35,243 nucleotides of DNA from an uncultured Oscillospiraceae bacterium. GTDB lineage: Bacteria; Bacillota; Clostridia; Oscillospirales; Oscillospiraceae. Shown piece by piece: positions 23,199 through 31,712 of the stretch (position 1 is the first letter of the stretch; every line of letters starts with the position of its first letter). The position numbers and the translations under genes are program-made. The notes under the pieces are model-generated. The model was given only the letters and a program-made list of their open reading frames with translations, was not told where the DNA came from and made no database searches. The DNA is taken from NCBI GenBank assembly GCA_944385535.1, contig CALWXR010000031.1:1-35243 (forward strand), read 5' to 3'.

Positions 23199-23873
23199 CT
23201 ACTCCTTTCCAATGACCCGGTTCATCTTCATCAGGTTATCCGCCATAGACGCGCCCTTAAAGAACACGCTGGAGCTGCCCCCCACAAAGATATCCGCGCC
23301 AGCCTCACGCATCTGAGCGGCGTGTTCAAAGCTAACATTCCCATCCACCTCGATCAGGGCATCCTCACGGTCATGGCTGTCAAGGAATTCTCGAACCTGT
23401 CTGATCTTCCGCAAAGCGGAGGAGTACATGGGCTGTCCGGCAAAGCCGGGATTGACGGTCATGACCAGAACACCGTCGATTGCGTCAATCAGGTGGTCGA
23501 TCACATCTACAGGAGTAGCGGGATTGATCGCAAGAAAGGGTTTTGCGCCCTTTTCACGGATAGCGGAGAGGACGCGGGGAACATGGGGTGTGCTTTCCCA
23601 ATGGACAGCAACAATCTCGCCGGGCTGTATATTGAAGCGGTCAATTTTAAGATCAGGCCGTTCAATCATTAAATGGATATCCAGAGGGATATTGGTCAGC
23701 TTCCGGAGCTGATTGCAGAAATCAGTGCCAAGGGCATAGTTGGGAACAAATTCACCATCCATAACATCCATATGTAAGTAGTCAACACCGTACTCCTTGA
23801 AAGTCTTTAAGGTTTCCTCAGTACGGGCAAGATCCATACACATCATGGAGGGGGCTAATAGGCTTTTACTCAT
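23199..23873 (-). CDS. Ribulose-phosphate 3-epimerase family enzyme (Rpe/AlsE-like)
   Basis: 224-aa TIM barrel. Metal and acid/base residues: LLAPSMMCMDLA start, HMDVMDG, DIHLMIERP, VHWES, VMTVNPGFAGQPMY, IEVDGNVSFEHA, GGSSSVF at the phosphate site. The AAVHxE-like position reads VAVHWE, typical of variants such as allulose-6-phosphate epimerase (AlsE). First gene of the operon (ATG after GGAG). Likely role: C3 epimerisation of D-ribulose-5-P to xylulose-5-P, or of a hexulose-6-P. Not the housekeeping Rpe, given its place in a catabolic operon. Confidence 0.88.
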   Translation of the reverse strand: MSKSLLAPSMMCMDLARTEETLKTFKEYGVDYLHMDVMDGEFVPNYALGTDFCNQLRKLTNIPLDIHLMIERPDLKIDRFNIQPGEIVAVHWESTPHVPRVLSAIREKGAKPFLAINPATPVDVIDHLIDAIDGVLVMTVNPGFAGQPMYSSALRKIRQVREFLDSHDREDALIEVDGNVSFEHAAQMREAGADIFVGGSSSVFFKGASMADNLMKMNRVIGKE

Positions 23874-23902
23874 GTTTTATCTCCATTTCCAGTGTGCTTA
23901 TT

Positions 23903-23915
23903 CTGTTTGCAACAG
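23903..23915. promoter_or_regulatory. Inverted repeat in epimerase leader, possible LacI operator
   Basis: CTGTT-TGC-AACAG, 30 nt before the epimerase start region. Fits the operator size of small palindromic repressors but lacks the central CG of most LacI sites. No clear -35/-10 pair found in 23874-23998. Confidence 0.3.
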
Positions 23916-23998
23916 CTTCAGAACCTGATTCGCAAAGTAATGTGACATTCGTTCGTATTTAATGCGCACTGCTTATCCGGCATGGTTCGCCATGCCGG

Positions 23999-24120
23999 AT
24001 AAGATACCCATTGATTGCTGTCTGAATTCCATAAAAGCGGTTAAAAAGAGCCGCTTTTATGGAATTACACACCTTCCGTGTGTGAATATGTCGTGATCAC
24101 GACTTATTCCGCAGACATTA
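23999..24120 (-). repeat. 122-bp repeat, copy B
   Basis: Inverted copy of the 18964-19085 repeat. Its end at 23999-24003 is also the end of a perfect 14-bp hairpin with a TTCG loop (23972-24003), which is degenerate in copy A. The 23874-24330 gap has no gene: it holds this copy, a terminator and copy C. Confidence 0.9.
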
Positions 24121-24161
24121 TTTAATCAAGAAATAGTGTTACTCCTCCTAATACCCCATTG

Positions 24162-24193
24162 AAAAGAGGCGTGACCCAAGCGGGTCACACCTC
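24162..24193 (-). terminator. Terminator of the ABC importer operon
   Basis: On the minus strand GAGG-T-GTGACCC, loop GCTT, GGGTCAC-G-CCTC, then TTTT. 137 bp past the binding-protein stop. Confidence 0.7.
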
Positions 24194-24266
24194 TCTCGGG
24201 CATGGTAGCGCATGAATTGTTTGACACAGGACATTTGCGCGGACGCTTAGCGGCCGAATGGTTTGT

Positions 24267-24333
24267 TTTTATGCAATTACGCACCGAACGGCGTGGGAAT
24301 AAGTCGTGATAGCGGCTTATTCAGCAGACATTA
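24267..24333 (-). repeat. Partial repeat copy C, fused to the binding-protein stop codon
   Basis: Reads TAATGTCTGCTGAATAAG, hairpin to CTTATTC, then GTAATTGCATAAAA; stops where copies A and B have their 16-bp hairpin. Its first three bases (24331-24333) are the TAA stop of the solute-binding gene. Confidence 0.75.
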
Positions 24334-25425
24334 GTTGGCGGTAATCTTGTCCCACTCAGCAATCAAGCGTTCCTTGTTCTCCGCAGCCCACGCGTAGTCC
24401 AGCTCGACAACCGCAGTATCAGCAAACTCCTCCAGACCGGCGCCGGCAACGCCGCATGCATACATGATGCCTCTTGCGAATTCCTTATTGCGTTCAGCCC
24501 AGCCGGTGCTGGCCACCAGATCGGCGATGGCCTTGGCGTTGGCTTCGTTCTTGCAGCCCTTGATAACGGCGCTGCCGGTGACCTCCAGACCAGTTCCTTC
24601 GGAAGGCGCGGAGATAACCATGTTGGTGTAGCCTTCGTCGATCAGAGACAGACCGTGCTGCATATAGCCGATGCCGACGGGAGCTTCGCCCAGAGCAACA
24701 GACTGGGAGGGGCCGCTGCCGCCGGAGGCGTAGGTCTTAACATTCTCGTGCAGCTTGGCGTAGTAAGCCAGGCCTTCCTCTTCGCCCATCAACTGAACCA
24801 GCGTAGACAGCACCATGTAGCCTGTGGTAGAGGTGCCGGGGTTGGTGACAATGATCTGACCCTTCAGAGCGGGATCAAGCAAATCCTCCCAGCTATCGGG
24901 AATCTCAACGCCGTTGGCTTCGCACCATTCCTGATCCACATAGAAGCCCAGGTAGGAAAGGTTGAAAGCAAACCAATTCCAATCCGCATCGTGCGCATAG
25001 TCGGGATAGGCGTCGCCGCCGGCGGGTTTGTAGGGCAGCAGAGCACCCTCTTCCGCCAACTGAATGTAGGATTCGCAGCCTGCGCCGCACATGAAGTCGC
25101 CCTGGGGGTTGCCCATTTCAGCTTCAACACGGTTAATCATTTCGCCGCCGTTCATCTTAACCATGTTAATGGTCAGATCGGGATAGATCTCATTGGCGTA
25201 CTCGGTAAATGCCAGCACCCAGTCGTCAGCCCATGTGGTATAAATGTTGACCTCGCCCTCGATCTTGGGAGCGGGTTCAGTGGTCGCTTCGGTTTCCGCG
25301 GGAGCGTCAGTCTCAGCAGGCGCCGCGGATGCGGACGCTTCGGTTTCTGCGGACTCAGCGCTTCCACAGGCAACCAGCGACAGGACCATAATCATGGCCA
25401 GGAGCAGTGCAAGTAACTTTTTCAT
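24331..25425 (-). CDS. Solute-binding lipoprotein, AfuA/Fbp-like family
   Basis: 364 aa with a lipobox (LSLVAC) after a 20-residue signal, then an acidic Ala/Thr/Glu linker (residues about 22-52) and the binding domain: GEVNIYTTWADDWVLAFTEY, RVEAEMGNPQGDFMCGAG, TNPGTSTTGYMVLSTLVQLM, SGGSGPSQSVALGEAPVGIG. This is the iron(III)/spermidine type-II fold, of which AfuA binds hexose phosphates. The twin-Tyr iron site of FbpA is not visible, and the neighbours are phosphosugar enzymes, so a sugar phosphate, polyol phosphate or similar anion is likelier than iron. Last gene of its operon, with AAGGAG before ATG. Its stop codon belongs to the inserted repeat C. Confidence 0.88.
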   Translation of the reverse strand: MKKLLALLLAMIMVLSLVACGSAESAETEASASAAPAETDAPAETEATTEPAPKIEGEVNIYTTWADDWVLAFTEYANEIYPDLTINMVKMNGGEMINRVEAEMGNPQGDFMCGAGCESYIQLAEEGALLPYKPAGGDAYPDYAHDADWNWFAFNLSYLGFYVDQEWCEANGVEIPDSWEDLLDPALKGQIIVTNPGTSTTGYMVLSTLVQLMGEEEGLAYYAKLHENVKTYASGGSGPSQSVALGEAPVGIGYMQHGLSLIDEGYTNMVISAPSEGTGLEVTGSAVIKGCKNEANAKAIADLVASTGWAERNKEFARGIMYACGVAGAGLEEFADTAVVELDYAWAAENKERLIAEWDKITAN

Positions 25426-25497
25426 TTTTGAATCTCCTTCATTTTTATTTTATCGGGCAAGCCCAATAATTACATAGTAAGCGGGAACGGACGGGAA

Positions 25498-26580
25498 TCA
25501 AATAATGTGCAGGGTGTTTTCCTTAAAGGCGACATAGACATCCTCACCCTCGCTGTATGCCTTGTGCTGGGCGTAATCATAGTCCTCCACGATGATCTGC
25601 ATACCGTCTGTATCGCAGATGTATTCCTGCATGGCTCCCATGAAGATGGAAGAGTTGATGTGAGTCTTGAATACACCCTGGTCTGCCAAACGGACGGATT
25701 CAGGACGCGCCATAACAGTGACGGTTTGACCGGCAGTACGATTCTGCCATGCGGTATCCTGGATCTCAAGCGTCTTGCCGTACATATCCACAGTGGTGAC
25801 ACCTTCCCCGACAGAGCGAACCTTACATTCGATAAAATTGGAGCGGCCTATGAAGTCCGCGACAAACACGGAAGCGGGATGGCTGTAGATTTCGTTTGGA
25901 GTGCCGATCTGCTCGATAACACCCTTGTTCATAACGATGACCCGGTCAGAAAGAGCCATAGCCTCAGACTGGTCATGGGTAACATAGATGCTGGTGATCC
26001 CCAGGCGGCGCTGGATACGCTTGATCTCATTTCTCATGGAGACACGGAGCTTTGCATCCAGATTGGAAAGAGGCTCGTCAAAAAGCAGCACACCAGGCTC
26101 AACCACCAGAGCTCTGGCAAGGGCAACACGCTGCTGCTGACCGCCGGAGAGCTGATTGGGTAAGCGCTCGCCCAGACCTTTCAAGCCTACCAGTTCCATA
26201 ATCTCCTTCGTGCGCTTGTTGATCTCATCTTCTTTGAGTTTGCGCAGCCGCAGGCCAAAGGAAATATTGTTGAATACATCATAGTGCGGGAACAGGGCAT
26301 AGCTCTGGAACACCATGGCGGTATCCCGGTTGTCAGGCGTTACAGCAGTAACGTTCTCGTCACCGATGAACACATCGCCGGAAGTAGGATTTTCAAAGCC
26401 GGCGATCATACGCAGAGTCGTTGTCTTGCCGCATCCGGAAGGTCCCAACAGGGTAACAAACTCGCCGGAGTGAATTTCCAGAGAGATGTCATTGACTGCC
26501 CGGAAGGTCTTTTTATCAGGGGAAACATATTCACGGATAACATTTTTTAAGGTAACATTCTTGGTGTTTGTATTTTTCAT
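25498..26580 (-). CDS. ABC importer ATP-binding protein (PotA/FbpC/AfuC-like)
   Basis: 360 aa. Walker A GPSGCGKTT, Q-loop FQSYALFPH, signature LSGGQQQRVALARAL, Walker B VLLFDEPLSNLDAKLR, H-loop YVTHDQSEAMAL, then a TOBE domain (about 280-355). The start is ATG 26580 (GGAG 8 nt upstream), not the TTG 21 nt further out. Its own permease and binding protein flank it, so unlike the MurNAc importer this system is self-contained. The TOBE domain and spacing match the spermidine/iron/hexose-phosphate class. Confidence 0.93.
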   Translation of the reverse strand: MKNTNTKNVTLKNVIREYVSPDKKTFRAVNDISLEIHSGEFVTLLGPSGCGKTTTLRMIAGFENPTSGDVFIGDENVTAVTPDNRDTAMVFQSYALFPHYDVFNNISFGLRLRKLKEDEINKRTKEIMELVGLKGLGERLPNQLSGGQQQRVALARALVVEPGVLLFDEPLSNLDAKLRVSMRNEIKRIQRRLGITSIYVTHDQSEAMALSDRVIVMNKGVIEQIGTPNEIYSHPASVFVADFIGRSNFIECKVRSVGEGVTTVDMYGKTLEIQDTAWQNRTAGQTVTVMARPESVRLADQGVFKTHINSSIFMGAMQEYICDTDGMQIIVEDYDYAQHKAYSEGEDVYVAFKENTLHII

Positions 26581-26644
26581 ATGTAAGCTCCATTCCGCCA
26601 ATTTGATTCTGGCATTTCAGATAGTCGGGGTATTTATCTCTGCA

Positions 26645-28312
26645 TTACAGCAGCTTAATTTCTTTCCGGTTTACGCCGAACAAGCCAATCAGTCCATACA
26701 GGCAGGCAATGGCTATCAGGACAACAATAATCATCATCGTGCCCATAGCACAGGCGGCGCCGTAACGGCCATCCGCTACCATCCGCATGATGGTGGTGGT
26801 CAAAAGCTGGTGTCTGGGAGACACAAAGAAAATCAGCGCGGACATGGAGGTCATAGTCCGAACAAACACATACACAAGACCGCCGAAGAACGCGGAGCGA
26901 ATCAGAGGAATGGTAACCTTAACAAACACTTTCATACTGTTCGCGCCAAGGTCAGCAGCAGATTCCTCAATGGAGGGATCGATCTGCCGCAGGGAGGTAA
27001 CGCCGGAGCTCAGGCCCAATGGCAGATAGCGGCTGCAGCAAGACGCTACCATCAGGATCAGGCTGCCGGTCAAGACAATGGGAGGCTCGTTGAATTGGAG
27101 AACATAGGCATAGCCCAGAATCGTACCAGGAATGATCATACCCATCATACCAAGCGTATTCATTAAGCCTGTCAGCTTATTCTTTTTGCGCACGATCAGG
27201 AAAGACATCAGCATGGACAGCAAGCCGGTCAAAGGCGTTGTTATCACCGCCAGCCACAGGGTATCAAACAGAGCTTCGCTGCCCAGCTTCCATGCCTGCT
27301 GATAGTTCTTAAAGGTAAACTCATAGTTGACACCCCAGACCTTAATAAAGGAAACAACGGGAATCATGAAGTACATCAGCAGAACCAGGGCGGTCACAAC
27401 GCCGCAGAAAATATTTAAGGGGATGGTAATGTGCTTTTCCTCAATGGGCGTGCGTTCACGGGTGGCCTTGCCTGTAATGGTAACATAGGTTCGCTTGGTC
27501 AAAACAGACTGAGACAGCAGGTAGATGATCAATGTCATAACCAGCAACAGCATCGCCAGGGCACAGCAGCGCTGCATCTCATAACCGCCGGTAGCCTGGA
27601 AGTAAATCTGGGTCGCCATGGTCAGGTAGTCGCCGCCGATAAAGTTGGGATTGCCAAAATCCGCTACACATTTAATAAAGACAACCAAAAACGCGTTGCC
27701 AATGCCGGGCAGTGCCAGAGGCAATGTAACCTTGGTAAAGGTTTTCCAGCGGGAGGAACCCATATCTCTTGCCGCTTCCTCAATGGAGGGATCGATGCTT
27801 GCCAGAACACCCTTCAAAGCCAGATATGCCATAGGAAAGAAGCTGAACGTCTGCGCAAACAGCAGTCCCCAGAATCCATAGATGTTCGCGTTCTGGATTC
27901 CAAGAAGAGTCTTGGAAATCAGGCCCTTGCCGCCGAACAGCAGAATCGTGGACAGGGACATGGCAAAAGGCGGGGAGATGATCGGAAGCAGCGCCACAAA
28001 GTCAAACAGCCGCTTGAACCGCATCTTCAAATAGCAGGAGCAATAGGCGAAAATAAAGCCAATGATGGTGGACAGCAGTGCCGCCAGAGAGCTTGACACC
28101 AACGTGTGGATGATGGCCTCCCGGTTCTGCTCATACTGGAAGGCTCTCACATAACCCATAAAGGAATATGTAACACCATCGGCGTTGGTAAAGCTTTCAA
28201 TCAAAATCTTAATAAGAGGCAGTACGTTGAACACTACCAGCGACGCAATAATGATCAGCGTAAATGTTGCCGAGATTGGATCAAACACTCGCTTGCGATT
28301 TGTCAGGTTCAT
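26645..28312 (-). CDS. ABC importer fused permease (two BPD_transp_1 domains; FbpB/AfuB-like)
   Basis: 555 aa, about 12 transmembrane helices in two homologous halves. Each half has an EAA loop: EEAARDMGSSRWKTFTKVTL (first) and EESAADLGANSMKVFVKVTI (second). This double-permease layout is typical of iron and hexose-phosphate importers. First gene of the operon, behind a strong minus-strand promoter; AAAGGA precedes ATG 28312. Confidence 0.93.
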   Translation of the reverse strand: MNLTNRKRVFDPISATFTLIIIASLVVFNVLPLIKILIESFTNADGVTYSFMGYVRAFQYEQNREAIIHTLVSSSLAALLSTIIGFIFAYCSCYLKMRFKRLFDFVALLPIISPPFAMSLSTILLFGGKGLISKTLLGIQNANIYGFWGLLFAQTFSFFPMAYLALKGVLASIDPSIEEAARDMGSSRWKTFTKVTLPLALPGIGNAFLVVFIKCVADFGNPNFIGGDYLTMATQIYFQATGGYEMQRCCALAMLLLVMTLIIYLLSQSVLTKRTYVTITGKATRERTPIEEKHITIPLNIFCGVVTALVLLMYFMIPVVSFIKVWGVNYEFTFKNYQQAWKLGSEALFDTLWLAVITTPLTGLLSMLMSFLIVRKKNKLTGLMNTLGMMGMIIPGTILGYAYVLQFNEPPIVLTGSLILMVASCCSRYLPLGLSSGVTSLRQIDPSIEESAADLGANSMKVFVKVTIPLIRSAFFGGLVYVFVRTMTSMSALIFFVSPRHQLLTTTIMRMVADGRYGAACAMGTMMIIVVLIAIACLYGLIGLFGVNRKEIKLL

Positions 28313-28423
28313 GGTGACATCCTTTCCAGTTGAGAAATTGGCGTGGGCCGCGGAAATTGTTGGCTATATGGTATCAACAATCAGTGTTTTCTTCAATCTG
28401 CATTTTTTAGGGATAGTTGCCGA

Positions 28424-28452
28424 AATTATACAAATTTTGTACAATTTATTCA
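28424..28452 (-). promoter_or_regulatory. Promoter of the ABC importer operon
   Basis: TTGAAT (28447-28452), a 17-nt spacer, TATAAT (28424-28429) on the minus strand. Just around it CAATTTTG and CAAAATTTG form an imperfect inverted repeat that could be an operator. The 28313-28622 gap holds this and the divergent promoter, and no gene. Confidence 0.75.
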
Positions 28453-28554
28453 AAATTGTTACAGTCAAATTAAGCGAAATGACCGGCGATTTGCTTTGCT
28501 TTTTTTATATCACTTTGCAGTTTTTATATTCCGGACCGCAAAAGCCGCCGTTGC

Positions 28555-28583
28555 TTGATTTTTCCAGCCGTCCATGTTAAACT
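28555..28583 (+). promoter_or_regulatory. Promoter of the AraC-type regulator
   Basis: TTGATT (28555-28560), 17-nt spacer, TAAACT (28578-28583), followed about 30 nt later by the AAAGGAGGG ribosome site. Divergent from the importer promoter. Confidence 0.55.
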
Positions 28584-28622
28584 GTAATCTCAAGAAAAGC
28601 GCAGTGCAAAGGAGGGATTGAA

Positions 28623-30911
28623 ATGCGGGTAAAGATCAAACGCACCTTTGCTGTGCGCTTATTTGTTTCTATGCTGGCAGTTCTGATTCTTCCGATCTGT
28701 GTCCTTTACGCCATGTATCAGCAATACATCGCCAAAGAGGTTGTGGAAGAATTCAACAACATGATAAAAAATGAGCAAACCGCTTCTGTACGGCTCCTTG
28801 ACAATGCGCTGCTGAGCCATCAGGAGAAGTGCTTGTTTCTTCAGCAGGGCGATGGCATCGAATCCTACTTGATGAATCTGAAATTTGTTACCGATAATAA
28901 CGGCGACATTTCCAGCGAGCTCATTCTCAACGACCTTTCTTATGCCTACCGCCTGTCTCAGGATATCGATGGATTGTTTGTCTATTTCCCGGAATCAGAT
29001 ACCATAATCAGCTCAGGTATGCACGCATCCATTGCCCGGCCATCTGTATTTTTCACGGATTGCTATGTGGATACCACAGGGCGAGATTTGAAGGAGTTTA
29101 TTTCCGCTCAAAAGTATTTTACTTCTCTCAGTACCGCTACAATGAGCAATACGCTGCCGGGAAGCTCCCATATTTCCCTGATCTATCCCATTCGGGCTAC
29201 CACAGATACCTATATTGTGCTTTGCGTTCCCACCAGCTCCTTAGCGGATTTCTTTGACATTCACTCTGATGACATGGCTTTGACAACGCTGGTATTCAAT
29301 CAGGACGGCGAGTTCATGTTCTGTAACGACCACAACGAGTCCGACGAGCTGGTTGACTACTTCTCAGCCCCGGAAAACAGAATTCCTGTGGATGGGCAGG
29401 AGCACGAAATCCAGTGGCAGGGCAAAAAATATTTGACGGTACAGACCATTTCTGCCAGATATGGCTGGCAGGCTGTCACATTCATCCCAATGGACAGCAA
29501 TATTTATTCCACGCTGTTTAATGTAGGCGATTTCTTCCTTATTTTCTTGCTGCTTACAGCCATTGTCGGTGGTGTGCTGATCTATCTTCTTGTTTATGTC
29601 AACTATCAGCCTGTTAAAAAGCTGCGTAAGAATGTGGAACACCCCATACAGAACACCGCGGATCAGGGCCCGCTGGACGATTTCTCTATGATCAGAAACG
29701 CTTTCCATCATCTGCGCACAGAAAACTCCAGACTGAACGAGACTATGTCCGCCAATGTGGATGCGATTCAAAGAACCCGGCTGCACTATCTTCTGAACGA
29801 CGCTTACGGAAGCCTGAAGGACTTTAACGCCGACTGTGAGCAGATCGGTCTGGCGTTTAAGCATTCCTATTTCTTCGTCAGTACCTTCCTGATTCCGAAA
29901 GATAAACGCAGTTCTATGGATCTGATTGCATCAGCCATCAGCGAGGAGCTGTGCAAAACAATGGACAGCAAGTATGTTTTCTCAATTAAGAGAGACCAGC
30001 TTGTGTTTATCCATAATGTTCCAAATTCGCAGGCTGCCAACAATCTGGAGCCGTTCTATGCCGCGCTGGGTCAGTTGAATGATAATTTCGGTTTTACTTC
30101 TGTGGTAGGCATCGGCCACGTCCACGAAGGAACCTTAGATGTCAATAAATCGCTGCTGCAAGCTGTCAGCGCGTTGGAATACCGGACTGTAAAGGGCGCG
30201 GGCATTGTAATTCCCTATGATGAAGTTACCTCTAACTTCAACTTCAACCGCCCCTACCCCAGGCAAGAAGTCAGGAAACTGCAAAACGTCATTACGTCCG
30301 GTGACACAAAGCAGATTGGCGCTTCCATAGATGTTCTGCTGCAGTACATCATAGATTACGATATGCCTACTTACCTTGCAAGAAGTATCTGCGCGGATAT
30401 TCTCAAGGCTTTGCTGAACGACTCTTCCGGTTTTATCAACGACGCAAATATACTCTCTGAATTGCTTATGCAGCTGAGCAAAGCCGAGACGTTTCATCAG
30501 CTAATCGATATCGTAAATTCCGCCCGCGCTGTTATGACCCAAGCAAAAGAAACGGCATCCGGCACGAGTGACAGCAAATTGCTGAGTGAGCTTCTTTCCT
30601 ATATTTCAGAAAATTATCACCGCTGTGATTTCTCTATGAATGAAGTCGCGACCCATTTCTCCATGCTTCCTTCCAATATGAGCAGCTTCTTCAAGGAGAA
30701 TATGCAGTGTACCATGATGGATTATTTGATCAAGCTTCGTATGACACGGGCAAAGGAGCTTCTGCGTACTACATCTATGCCCTTGCAGGAAATATGCGAT
30801 CAGGTTGGATACTACAATGTTTCCAGCTTCAGCCGCAGATTTAAGAGCTATGAGGGCATTACCCCCAACACTTACCGCTTCCAGAATCAGAAGCCGCAAA
30901 CCGGCGCTTGA
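28623..30911 (+). CDS. Membrane-anchored AraC-family regulator with external sensor domain
   Basis: 762 aa. Transmembrane helix 1 at about 13-35 (FVSMLAVLILPICVLYAMY), an extracellular Cache-like sensor region (about 40-300), transmembrane helix 2 at about 302-325 (FFLIFLLLTAIVGGVLIYLL), an unassigned cytoplasmic middle part, and a C-terminal AraC double helix-turn-helix (about 663-755: DFSMNEVATHFSMLPSNMSS, LLRTTSMPLQEICDQVGYYN, SFSRRFKSYEGITPNTYR). Such one-component receptors switch on sugar importers in Firmicutes. It diverges from the importer operon, so the external ligand is probably its substrate or a parent molecule. Co-transcribed with the SGNH hydrolase. Confidence 0.9.
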   Translation: MRVKIKRTFAVRLFVSMLAVLILPICVLYAMYQQYIAKEVVEEFNNMIKNEQTASVRLLDNALLSHQEKCLFLQQGDGIESYLMNLKFVTDNNGDISSELILNDLSYAYRLSQDIDGLFVYFPESDTIISSGMHASIARPSVFFTDCYVDTTGRDLKEFISAQKYFTSLSTATMSNTLPGSSHISLIYPIRATTDTYIVLCVPTSSLADFFDIHSDDMALTTLVFNQDGEFMFCNDHNESDELVDYFSAPENRIPVDGQEHEIQWQGKKYLTVQTISARYGWQAVTFIPMDSNIYSTLFNVGDFFLIFLLLTAIVGGVLIYLLVYVNYQPVKKLRKNVEHPIQNTADQGPLDDFSMIRNAFHHLRTENSRLNETMSANVDAIQRTRLHYLLNDAYGSLKDFNADCEQIGLAFKHSYFFVSTFLIPKDKRSSMDLIASAISEELCKTMDSKYVFSIKRDQLVFIHNVPNSQAANNLEPFYAALGQLNDNFGFTSVVGIGHVHEGTLDVNKSLLQAVSALEYRTVKGAGIVIPYDEVTSNFNFNRPYPRQEVRKLQNVITSGDTKQIGASIDVLLQYIIDYDMPTYLARSICADILKALLNDSSGFINDANILSELLMQLSKAETFHQLIDIVNSARAVMTQAKETASGTSDSKLLSELLSYISENYHRCDFSMNEVATHFSMLPSNMSSFFKENMQCTMMDYLIKLRMTRAKELLRTTSMPLQEICDQVGYYNVSSFSRRFKSYEGITPNTYRFQNQKPQTGA

Positions 30912-30966
30912 CTCTTGCGGGCAAAATCGGGTAAGCCCCTTATAAACCAGGAAAGGAACTGTCAGT

Positions 30967-31614
30967 ATGAAAAACATTCTATGTTACGGTGATTCCAATA
31001 CATGGGGATATACACCTGGTACCGGAGCGCGTTATCCTCGAAGCGTTCGTTGGACGGGACGGATGGCACAGGCGCTGGGAAAAGACTATTATGTGATAGA
31101 AGCGGGTCTATCGGGACGAACCACTGTCTATGACGACCCAATGAATCCCATCCTGAACGGTCTGGAATACCTCCCTATGGTGCTGAAGCAATCTGCCCCT
31201 CTGGATATGGTTATTCTGTCTCTTGGCACCAATGATTTGAAATTTGTTGACGCTATCCGGTCTGCCCGCGGTATGGAAAAGCTTGTAGACGTCTGCAAGC
31301 GCGCAAATGCGACGCTGGCTTCATCTTCCCCCATTTTTAACGAAAACGCAAAAATCCTGGTGGTTTCTCCTATTGAACAGAGCCGCCGTATGTTTGAACT
31401 GAATCCTTACAGCAGCTTCCTGCCAGAGGCTCCGGAGGAATCCAAGAAGTTCCGTGAGATATACTCCCACTACGCAAAGCTTGAGAATGTGGAATTCTTT
31501 GATGCCGCGTCGGTTGCGTCCGCGTCCGATGTGGACGGTGTGCATATGTCACCTGAAAGTCATGCGGCTTTGGCTGCTGCTCTTACAGAAAAAGTTCTTG
31601 AAATATTCAAATAA
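30967..31614 (+). CDS. SGNH/GDSL-family hydrolase (esterase or deacylase)
   Basis: 215 aa, no signal peptide. Block I GDSNTWGYTPG (Ser9 nucleophile), block II Gly in AGLSGRTTVYDDP, block III LSLGTNDLK (Asn), block V DGVHMSPESH (Asp and His). Similar to arylesterases and acyltransferases acting on acylated sugars. Placed 55 bp after the AraC-type regulator and ending at a terminator, so it belongs with the uptake system; it could remove acetyl or acyl groups from the imported compound. Substrate unknown. Confidence 0.9.
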   Translation: MKNILCYGDSNTWGYTPGTGARYPRSVRWTGRMAQALGKDYYVIEAGLSGRTTVYDDPMNPILNGLEYLPMVLKQSAPLDMVILSLGTNDLKFVDAIRSARGMEKLVDVCKRANATLASSSPIFNENAKILVVSPIEQSRRMFELNPYSSFLPEAPEESKKFREIYSHYAKLENVEFFDAASVASASDVDGVHMSPESHAALAAALTEKVLEIFK

Positions 31615-31624
31615 GCGCGTAAAA

Positions 31625-31648
31625 GGCCGACTTTCGTCGGCCATTTTT
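31625..31648. terminator. Bidirectional terminator
   Basis: GGCCGAC, loop TTTC, GTCGGCC (31625-31642), then ATTTTT on plus and TTTTA on minus, between the convergent SGNH and DeoR genes. Confidence 0.85.
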
Positions 31649-31712
31649 CTGCATATATTCGTTTGCAGCAAATTCGTCGCTATGGGCAGGTTTTCTTTGC
31701 CGGCTGGCAGAA

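Noticed and set aside
24331-28312. Ferric iron uptake system (FbpABC)
   Set aside because: Fold family fits, but the tandem-Tyr iron site is not visible and all neighbours handle sugar phosphates, so I do not call it an iron importer.
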